From assembly GCA_944322965.1 (NCBI GenBank), contig CALUQR010000001.1:124001-188000 (forward strand): 64,000 nucleotides of DNA, given 5' to 3'. The DNA comes from Vulcanimicrobiota bacterium (lineage in GTDB: Bacteria; Vulcanimicrobiota; Xenobia; Xenobiales; Xenobiaceae). A program made the translations under genes and the position numbers. This document shows, one piece after another, positions 58,801 to 64,000 of this stretch (positions are counted from its first letter, which is position 1; every line of letters starts with the position of its first letter). Under the pieces are notes generated by a model. That model saw only the letters and a list, made by a program, of their open reading frames with translations. It did not search any database and had not been told where the DNA came from.

Positions 58801-59195
58801 TCATTATTGTAGCCAGGAGCTAAGAGCTCTAAGAGGCGATCTAATTGGGCCGCCAGGCGCGGAATGTTGATAATAAAACTTAAACGCGCCAAGGCTTTAT
58901 TGCCAAAGAGGCCATGTTCCGTCTCCAGGGTGACGGGGAAGTTGGGCCACCAGCGGTAGAGGACGGGCGACTCTTGGCGCACTTGGATGGCGCGGGCGCA
59001 CTTATAAGGATCTAGGCGCAGCGGCGTCAGATTGGGGGTAGCCTCGTGGGAGGCGATATTAATATCCGTATCCAGGAGGAGAGCCTGAGCTCCGTTAGGC
59101 TGAGCCTGAAGTAGGGATTCTAGCGCTCTTCTCACCGCTTTACATCCCACATTGCCGAGACCGATTAATAAGAACTTGACATTTCCTTCGCTCAC
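55809..59195 (-). CDS. Giant tubulin-like GTPase-domain protein
   Basis: 1128 residues from GTG 59195, nine bases after GGTGGAG; GTG 59210 is an alternative. The first 260 residues are a tubulin/FtsZ-type domain: VKFLLIGLGNVGCKAVRRAL (GxGxxG loop), LLLDTDINIAS near 45, and the signature loop in FFCATLGGGTSSSYIEVAYLL near 150, where the expected GGGTGSG or GGGTGTG reads GGGTSSS. About 850 further residues are helical and resemble no domain I know. A Pro/Lys/Glu-rich basic tail (about 1055-1128) ends the protein. It fits the Tubulin_2-like family of large proteins. Its partners here are STAS, TatD and HtrA genes. Confidence 0.85.
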   Translation of the reverse strand: MSEGNVKFLLIGLGNVGCKAVRRALESLLQAQPNGAQALLLDTDINIASHEATPNLTPLRLDPYKCARAIQVRQESPVLYRWWPNFPVTLETEHGLFGNKALARLSFIINIPRLAAQLDRLLELLAPGYNNEETPSESLPHLEIFFCATLGGGTSSSYIEVAYLLQSMLSSSPLSYRMRAFLPLSNNLPPSESVAANVYASLVELNHWMNPKTLYTFAVDMDEYPLWDDPEGEKQRHGHDASTAAILSSLDIRLADDVVNVNPGLKKVQEKIAQDKANEEPVKYDVELSSTANPPFCEVIFSTLDDFDDEQEVELLARQMVRWHYWYFEAPELWQLLQHTPQESAELARDGQSGDYLLANSYQLANPTRRILDVVRALASRTVVTGLRQMLFEKDIDTDRIRGQEFAKEFIATRSLDSQAIHTLYQKRWLEMDNGLYNVRRYLEGKLQELQENPRYGRDLENFCRTCDAHFKELVDHCETEPDFFVSLSSCTKELTALFHEGLKTELQNIVDYKHNGVTMLGLLDELSHQLSISLSALHERSTQAQAEAARLAPLKNQAVAELIHYEVPAWKKFMGKVLNKEDDSPISAAFQLLQEYYSNILLNFVGREEANAFFEMLNACEDAKKSLQRLREYLNTSEEILCKIKHDAYTQILRDADLAALSTKEAANFIDAHSKPSDLPYILKELDLRLGYQILNLPQRFTQKEWLQLLRATVDSLYPLPDPHVLQTLHQYYPGHKLLAFLQTVEFNLTSPFEDSLQVPLSRQVPRRNFYAAFDQRPPASDFDPLDSQRQALADELTATLEKGPFPVPVTIVANPQAETIDLVRTCSDFKLDCLDLDDYKEAYLVSLGREARAVHSRKDIKFNSFYTLDNKRNREITSLLALAFKMGILAEKISDSEERPNQLTSNRWLSLNSLRAVLSIYANPIEALYVENTFYQNLKNWRKEQMGSMGLDKWLQALEPSEVEPYHSSPRSYFRSLDLENQIKKLKPNLERDLESRWPTWEKQIAKVVGEGGEVRAKIATIAPPGMIDWLGRRWLELHPQPESPAPAPAEKKTQAKGSVSVAKSAQKENKEQTEEQEGKASASPEGAPSLILEVPRKMKASSSKPNHPNPKNSKNIERRRQDRKH

Positions 59196-59231
59196 AGTTG
59201 ACTTCTCCACCTTTCTAGGTAGCTGGTAGGG

Positions 59232-60041
59232 TTAACTTCCAAGAGGGGCTGGGCTATCTTCAGTCAGGAGGTGACTGAGGCGGGGCCCAAAGAGACGGAT
59301 AGCATTCTGGGAAGTGATCTCTAGGATCTCCTCTTCCGCTCGCTGGCGGACGGAGGCCAATTGGGTCAGAGTATAGCGGATCCACTGGGGCAGGCAGCGC
59401 CGCCCCCGGTAAGGGACGGGGGCTAAGTAAGGGCCGTCCGTCTCAATTAAGAGGCGATCGAGGGGGGAGCGCCTGGCTACTTGGCGCAACTCCTCCAATT
59501 TGGGGAAGGTGATCATCCCCGTAAAGCCCAGGTAGAAACCTAAGTCTAGATAGCGGCGGGCCGCCTCCCAATCGGAGCTAAAGCAATGGACGACCCCTCC
59601 CGCGGGCGGCAGTCCCCAGCGCTTTAAAAGGGGATAGGCCTCTCCGTCCGCTTCGCGCAAGTGCAAGATGAGGGGCAGATTGAGGCTGTGGGCCAATTCT
59701 AACTGGGCCTCTAAGACCTCCAACTGGCGCCCTGGGGGAGAAAAGTTATAGTGAAAGTCTAGTCCTATCTCCCCCAAGGCTAAGGCTTGGGGCGCCAACT
59801 GGCGCAGGCGCTCTATATCGCCCTCTTGGAAAGAGTCCGCTTCGTGAGGATGGATCCCTATGGCGGGTAGGATGGCGCTAGAGAGTTGGGCCATCTCCAG
59901 AGCTCGGCGAGAGGTAGGCAAATCGGTACCGGGTACGATAAAGGCGCGCACCCCCTGCTCAGCCGCCTGGGCTATGAGCTCTCGCCAATCGGAAGCGTAC
60001 TGGGAGTCGTTTAAGTGGATGTGAGTATCGGCTATAAACAT
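59232..60041 (-). CDS. TatD-family metal-dependent hydrolase (paralogue 2)
   Basis: 269 residues. Full TatD signature: ADTHIHLND at residues 4-12, GIHPHEAD near 62, LGEIGLDFHYN near 90, LHLREADGEAYPLL near 125, VHCFSSD near 150 and IETDGPYLAPVPYRG near 200. Predicted DNase or RNase processing enzyme. It is the standard form, unlike the more diverged copy at 26303-27082. It follows the STAS gene by six bases. Confidence 0.93.
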   Translation of the reverse strand: MFIADTHIHLNDSQYASDWRELIAQAAEQGVRAFIVPGTDLPTSRRALEMAQLSSAILPAIGIHPHEADSFQEGDIERLRQLAPQALALGEIGLDFHYNFSPPGRQLEVLEAQLELAHSLNLPLILHLREADGEAYPLLKRWGLPPAGGVVHCFSSDWEAARRYLDLGFYLGFTGMITFPKLEELRQVARRSPLDRLLIETDGPYLAPVPYRGRRCLPQWIRYTLTQLASVRQRAEEEILEITSQNAIRLFGPRLSHLLTEDSPAPLGS

Positions 60042-60047
60042 GGGGCG

Positions 60048-60437
60048 CTAAGCGGGATTGGCTGGACAGTGCTCCAGAGCTTCGGCTAAAGAGGGGAAGA
60101 TAGGGACTAGGCGATCGATAGCCGTTAAGGAGAAGAGGCGCAAGATGAGGGGCACTTGGGTGACGATAACCATCTTGCCGCGCCTCTTGCTGAGCTGCTT
60201 ATAGAGGGTGATCAAACTAGCCATGCCTACGGAATCGATGTAGCGAGCTTGGGAGAAATCGAGGACTACGTAAAAGACCTCGTTGGTCACCAGAGGGGAG
60301 ACGTAAGGGAAGAACTCTTTCTCCGTGGTGTAGGTATCTATATCCCCGCGCACTTCGATAACTAAGAGATCGGGGCGGGCGTAGCGATGAGAGAGGTGTA
60401 AGAGCCTCTCGCCACAATTTTTATTCTCTTCCGACAC
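60048..60437 (-). CDS. STAS-domain anti-sigma-factor antagonist-like protein
   Basis: 129 residues. STAS fold with VRGDIDTYTTEKEFFPYV near residue 28, then the phosphorylation loop VLDFSQARYIDSVGMASL near 58, where Ser of DSVG is the usual phosphorylated residue. Likely phospho-regulated partner of an anti-sigma kinase, but no kinase or sigma gene is visible. First gene of the minus-strand unit that runs through tatD, the tubulin-like gene and htrA. Confidence 0.92.
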   Translation of the reverse strand: MSEENKNCGERLLHLSHRYARPDLLVIEVRGDIDTYTTEKEFFPYVSPLVTNEVFYVVLDFSQARYIDSVGMASLITLYKQLSKRRGKMVIVTQVPLILRLFSLTAIDRLVPIFPSLAEALEHCPANPA

Positions 60438-60660
60438 AGGCGCCTCCCAGATCTGGAAAAACTACGTTCTCCTCATAAGATTACAAGGCGGAAATTCGCA
60501 CTCCTGGCGCTTATAACCTGCTCCTAGCCCATTTGCTAAGCCCTTTGGGCGCGGTGGAGCCGTCTGAGAAATTAACTTTCGCGCATCAAAATATCGAAAT
60601 TTATGTTATATATTTGCAAACAGAGGGGGAGATAGAGAGCTGGTGGGGGATAAGGGCTTT

Positions 60661-62844
60661 ATGGACGGAAGAGTGTGGCAGTCGGGTTGGCTGCGAGTGC
60701 GCGGATGGGCGGGGATCTGGCTTATAGCCATTTGGCTGGGCTTAGGGGGGATAGCTGGAGCTGAGAGCGGAGGCGAGTGGGAAGGGGCGGAGGGGGTGGC
60801 CCCGGTGCCTGTCGCTATTCCCGTATCTGATCCCGCGGGCGAGAGCGCGCCCCCGGCTAAGGCTACCCCCAGCGCCCCCCACGTCCAAATGCCGCCCGCC
60901 CCGCCTCCTCAGCGGGTGACCCCTGCGCGCAAAAAGACGACTTACCGGCGCACTAAGAGCGGCGGCTTCCCCTGGGGTAAGTATAAAGAGAAATCCCCGG
61001 AGATCTTCAAGGATATGCCCCCCGCCCCCCCTCCCGTCCAGGGGGCTAAGGACTCTTCTAGCTCTTCTTCCAAATCTCCATCCCAGGCTAGCGGTCGGCG
61101 CGGCCGTTACGATTCCCACCACGCCTCGCCCGAAGGGCCGCGGGAAGTAGTAATTGGGGCCTCCCAAAAGATGAAATTTAAGGTCAAGGAGAAGACCTTC
61201 ACCTTAGAGGTGCGCTCGACGGGGATTGAAGACGAGTACTTGACCCCCGTCGCCTCTAGCTCTTTAGCGCAGATCGCCTCCCTCTTAGGGGCTACGAGCT
61301 GGAAGTGGCAGGCGGGAGCGCGCCGTTTAGAGGCTCAGACCGCTAAGGCTAAGTTACAACTCCAAGAGGGGCAGAGCCAATTGCCCAGCGCCCTGGGAGG
61401 GCGCCAGTTAGACGTGCCTTTACAGCGCCTAGAGGGGGGCTATTGGGCGCCTATTTCCATCTTGGAAGACCTCTTAGGGGTGCGAGTAACGGTCAATAGC
61501 GCCAAAAAGGAGGGCTGGATCGAACCTCTCATTACGGCGGTGCGTTTAGAGGGGAGCGGGCGCCAGTTGCGCTTGCATATCCAAGCTACCGCTCCCGTAA
61601 CTTACTCTACCTTCCGCCTCTCGCAGCCCGAGCGCTACGTTATCGATTTGGCGGGCGGGGTCTTAGATACGACTAGCTTGCGCCTCAACCACCCCGAACT
61701 GGGGGACGTGCGGTTGGGCCAATTTACTTTGGGGCCCGCCGTTTCGCGCATCGTCATCCCCACTGCTCTCAAGGTGGAGATTACCGCGCCCGCTACTAAG
61801 CGCTCCTCCCAATTTAACTTCGCCCTCCAGCTGCCCCAATCGGCGCAAGCTATCAATTATGAGCAAGAGAAGTTACAAGATTTCCAAGTGCGCAGCGGGC
61901 GCCAGAGCGGCCAAGATACGGCCCAAGTTAAACTCAATTTTAGCGGTCCGGTCCAGTACGAGTGGCAGCGTCTGACCCAAGGCCAGGATCGCTTCTTAAT
62001 CGATTTTAAGCGGGTAGTCTATCCGGCCACTAAGGGCAGCCAGACCGTCTCCGGACCGCTCCTCAAGGGGGTGCGGGTCTCCCAATACGCCTCTAAGCCC
62101 CAGCCGGTGACCCGCGTCGTCTTAGAGTTAGAGGGGGCGCGCGATGTGCGGGTCAGCAAGGGGGAGGGTACGGATACCCTTTTACTGGAGATCTTGCCCC
62201 AAAAGGTCGATCTCCAGATGGCCGCCCTGCGCGGGAGCGGCTCTTTAGTGGGGATCCCTCTCTTGGGCGGGGGCGGGCGCACGATCTGTTTAGACGCTGG
62301 CCACGGAGGCTCTGATCCCGGTTGTATTAGCCCCAGCTTAGGGACTATGGAGAAGGACGTCTCCTTAGATATTACGCTCAAATTGGCCCAGATTTTGCGG
62401 CGCAACGGCTGGAAGGTCTACTTGACGCGCGAGACCGATCGCGACGTCACCTGGGCGGGCTCCTCCAACACCAAAGAGCTCAACGCCCGAGTGGAGGTAG
62501 CCAATCGCAATGGGGTCGACGTCTTCGTCAGTATCCACTGTAACGCCGCCTCTAGCGCCGCCCAGGGGACCTCTACCCACACCTTTAAGCGGGGCGATCG
62601 GGCCTTAGCCCAAGCGCTCCACCCCGAGCTCATTGCGGCCTGCGGACGGCCCGATCGCGGCATTCAGCAAGATCGCTTCTACCTCTTAGTCCACTCTAAG
62701 ATGCCGGCCGTCTTAATTGAGACCGCCTTCTTGAGCAATCCGACGGAGGCTAAGCTCCTGAGCGACCCTCAGTATAGGCAGAAGTTGGCCGAAGGGATCG
62801 CCCGCGGTCTGGGGGCGTACGCCAATAAGTACTTACAGAAATGA
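60661..62844 (+). CDS. AMIN-domain N-acetylmuramoyl-L-alanine amidase
   Basis: About 727 residues from ATG 60661 (AAGGG close upstream); GTG 60643 is possible. A signal peptide lies at about 8-35 (GIWLIAIWLGLGGIAGA). Then a Pro/Lys/Ser-rich linker, a copper-amine-oxidase-N-like segment (about 210-290), two AMIN-like beta domains (about 295-395 and 415-530) and a C-terminal Amidase_3 domain (about 540-727). Its zinc ligands are visible: DAGHGGSDPG, MEKDVSLD, SIHCNAASS and the catalytic Glu in VLIETAFLSNP. Cleaves peptide stems from peptidoglycan at division. No LysM or PG-binding domain is seen. Confidence 0.93.
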   Translation: MDGRVWQSGWLRVRGWAGIWLIAIWLGLGGIAGAESGGEWEGAEGVAPVPVAIPVSDPAGESAPPAKATPSAPHVQMPPAPPPQRVTPARKKTTYRRTKSGGFPWGKYKEKSPEIFKDMPPAPPPVQGAKDSSSSSSKSPSQASGRRGRYDSHHASPEGPREVVIGASQKMKFKVKEKTFTLEVRSTGIEDEYLTPVASSSLAQIASLLGATSWKWQAGARRLEAQTAKAKLQLQEGQSQLPSALGGRQLDVPLQRLEGGYWAPISILEDLLGVRVTVNSAKKEGWIEPLITAVRLEGSGRQLRLHIQATAPVTYSTFRLSQPERYVIDLAGGVLDTTSLRLNHPELGDVRLGQFTLGPAVSRIVIPTALKVEITAPATKRSSQFNFALQLPQSAQAINYEQEKLQDFQVRSGRQSGQDTAQVKLNFSGPVQYEWQRLTQGQDRFLIDFKRVVYPATKGSQTVSGPLLKGVRVSQYASKPQPVTRVVLELEGARDVRVSKGEGTDTLLLEILPQKVDLQMAALRGSGSLVGIPLLGGGGRTICLDAGHGGSDPGCISPSLGTMEKDVSLDITLKLAQILRRNGWKVYLTRETDRDVTWAGSSNTKELNARVEVANRNGVDVFVSIHCNAASSAAQGTSTHTFKRGDRALAQALHPELIAACGRPDRGIQQDRFYLLVHSKMPAVLIETAFLSNPTEAKLLSDPQYRQKLAEGIARGLGAYANKYLQK

Positions 62845-62878
62845 GGAGACGCCGGGGAGGGCAGGAGCCCAGGAAGAG

Positions 62879-62891
62879 AATGCGGAATGCG
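62879..62891. repeat. Copy of the AATGCGGAATGCG repeat
   Basis: The 13 bases are identical to 16059-16071 at the edge of the large repeat island, here as an isolated copy just before the next start codon. Confidence 0.6.
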
Positions 62892-62899
62892 CCCGGACT

Positions 62900-64000
62900 A
62901 TGAATAGCATTCAACGTATGCAAGCCGTCTTGACGGGGGCTGAGGTAGATCGCCCCCCCTTCTCTTTTTGGTATAATTTCGGTTTACAACATATGGGGGG
63001 CGAGGCTCTGGCCCAAGCCCACATCGCTTTCGCCCAGCGTTTTGAGGTCGATTACCTGCGGGTTATGAACCCCTACCCCTATCCTTTGGGGAATATGCGC
63101 AGCTTTGAGCGCTCCAGCGACTTTTTACAGATCCCCGCGGCCGTGGCCGACGAGGGGGGCTGGGGACAGCAGCTCAAAGCCTTAGAGCTCATTACTAAGG
63201 CCCTCAAAGGTAAGCGCTTTATCTTGGAGTCGATCGATAGTCCCTGGACGGTCTTGACTAAGCTCTCTAGTCCGGAGTTAGTCTTGCATACGGCGGTGCG
63301 CTTCCCTGAGCTTTTGCGCTCCGTCTTAGAGAAGATCTCTCTGGCCCAAGTTAAGTACGTGCAACGGGCTCTCTCTTTAGGTATTTCCGGTATCTTCTTT
63401 ACGCTGACCGAAGCGGGCCACGACGCTTTAGATCCCCTCTTACATGAAGATCTCTGCGTAGCCCACAACCAGCGCGTTTTAGAAGCCGCCCAGGGAGCGG
63501 AGTGCAATATCTTGCGCTTAGAGAGCAAGCGCCCTTACTTCGATACTCTAATCGACGCCTACCAGACCCCGGTCGTCAGTTGGTCCCACTTCCGGGCCAA
63601 ACAGTCGCTGCGTAGCGGTAAGGAACAGTGGAAGCGCTGCGTTTTAGGCGGTATTAACCACGAAACTATCGCCCACGAAGATCCCAACTTCTTGCGCTCT
63701 TACTTCGATAAGAATGCGGAAGAGTTCTTTATGCCGGGTCTCATCTTGGGGCCCAGCGGTATCCTGCCTAACGACATCTCCCTCTACGTCTTAGACGGCG
63801 TAGTAGAGGCGGTGCGCTCCTTAGCTTACGTCTCTCCGGCGGTCCGTCAGCGGGCGGCCGAGCAGCGCCACAAGGGGGCCAACTTAGAGGATAATTACCA
63901 GAATATGGCCCCGGCGGAGGAGTTGCGCAATTATGGGCGGCGCGAGCGGCGTCCCCAACTCCAGGTAGCCTACGCGCCCGAAGCGGAGCGGGACTTAGAG
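62900..64000 (+). CDS. Uroporphyrinogen decarboxylase-family protein (partial, C-terminus beyond right edge)
   Basis: 367 codons are visible from ATG 62900 and the frame is open at the window edge. The start MNSIQRMQAVLTGAEVDRPP is the usual entry of UroD/methylcobamide methyltransferase-like proteins; FSFWYNFGLQHMGGE, then FEVDYLRVMNPYPYP and NILRLESKRPYFDTLIDAY follow. Later GGINHETIAHEDPNFL and FMPGLILGPSGILPNDI fit the barrel's phosphate-side loops. Function could be heme synthesis or methyl transfer; the distal barrel is missing. No good SD is seen; the AATGCGGAATGCG repeat lies where the RBS would be. After about residue 320 the sequence is charged and may be a lineage-specific tail. 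Confidence 0.85.
   Translation, partial: MNSIQRMQAVLTGAEVDRPPFSFWYNFGLQHMGGEALAQAHIAFAQRFEVDYLRVMNPYPYPLGNMRSFERSSDFLQIPAAVADEGGWGQQLKALELITKALKGKRFILESIDSPWTVLTKLSSPELVLHTAVRFPELLRSVLEKISLAQVKYVQRALSLGISGIFFTLTEAGHDALDPLLHEDLCVAHNQRVLEAAQGAECNILRLESKRPYFDTLIDAYQTPVVSWSHFRAKQSLRSGKEQWKRCVLGGINHETIAHEDPNFLRSYFDKNAEEFFMPGLILGPSGILPNDISLYVLDGVVEAVRSLAYVSPAVRQRAAEQRHKGANLEDNYQNMAPAEELRNYGRRERRPQLQVAYAPEAERDLE

Noticed and set aside
60438-60660. Divergent promoters for STAS and amidase genes
   Set aside because: TATATT-like words exist near 60609 but no -35 box at a suitable distance was found, so no promoter is called.

Overview
The window (about 64 kb, moderately GC-rich, 48 protein-coding genes or gene remnants, no rRNA or tRNA recognised) looks like a chromosomal segment of an anaerobic, amino-acid-fermenting bacterium from a poorly described lineage. 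The basis is a lysine-fermentation gene set in its transaminase version (kdd, kat, kce plus two aminomutase-reactivation ATPases) beside urocanate hydratase, together with housekeeping genes (rpsO-pnp, dinG-like helicase, htrA, cell-wall amidase) and many proteins of unknown function. I cannot assign a phylum from sequence alone. Shine-Dalgarno sites of the GGAGG type precede most genes, and several sigma70-like promoters and Rho-independent terminators are visible.

Layout. 1-10.0 kb (minus): hutU, an organophosphate-antiporter-like MFS transporter, kdd, kat, kce, kamB-like, kamC-like and a secreted zinc peptidase cut by the left edge; gaps are small and several genes overlap, so this may be one catabolic transcription unit with an internal control point at the kdd leader. 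10.1-16.1 kb (plus): promoter, structured leader, rpsO, terminator, pnp (with a long Arg/Glu/Pro-rich tail), terminator, dinG-like helicase. 16.1-16.6 kb: a repeat island whose first bases form the end of the helicase gene. 16.6-26.2 kb (minus): methyltransferase, PMCA-type calcium ATPase, and a TerD module (two TerD proteins, two phosphoribosyltransferase-type proteins, a HAD phosphatase and an HpcH/citrate-lyase-beta-like enzyme), which comparative genomics has linked to production of a nucleoside-like metabolite. 26.3-32.5 kb: TatD nuclease, zinc-ribbon protein, Gly/Ala-rich protein, nitroreductase, a degenerate HD-GYP protein and a BFN-type nuclease.

32.6-42.0 kb (plus) is the most interesting part: ten tightly packed or overlapping genes encoding an SDR pseudoenzyme, a DUF6754 membrane protein, two polytopic membrane proteins, two other membrane-anchored proteins, a small protein, a MutL/GlmL-type ASKHA ATPase without any glutamate mutase, and a barrel-rich protein. 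It looks like an undescribed envelope complex with an actin-like ATPase. A long-chain acyl-CoA synthetase follows.

43.9-49.5 kb (minus): a GT2 glycosyltransferase, a decayed paralogue of it, an AT-rich intergenic region with DnaA-box-like 9-mers, a Fur-family regulator, a secreted TIG/carboxypeptidase-regulatory-domain protein and a tandem SRPBCC protein. 49.6-54.2 kb (plus): GH13 glycosidase, a secreted EF-hand-like protein behind a clear promoter, and an orphan ygeW carbamoyltransferase. 54.3-60.4 kb (minus): a likely operon STAS - tatD - giant tubulin-like protein - htrA, separated from ygeW by two long perfect palindromes. 60.7-64 kb (plus): AMIN/Amidase_3 cell-wall amidase and a uroporphyrinogen-decarboxylase-like gene cut by the right edge.
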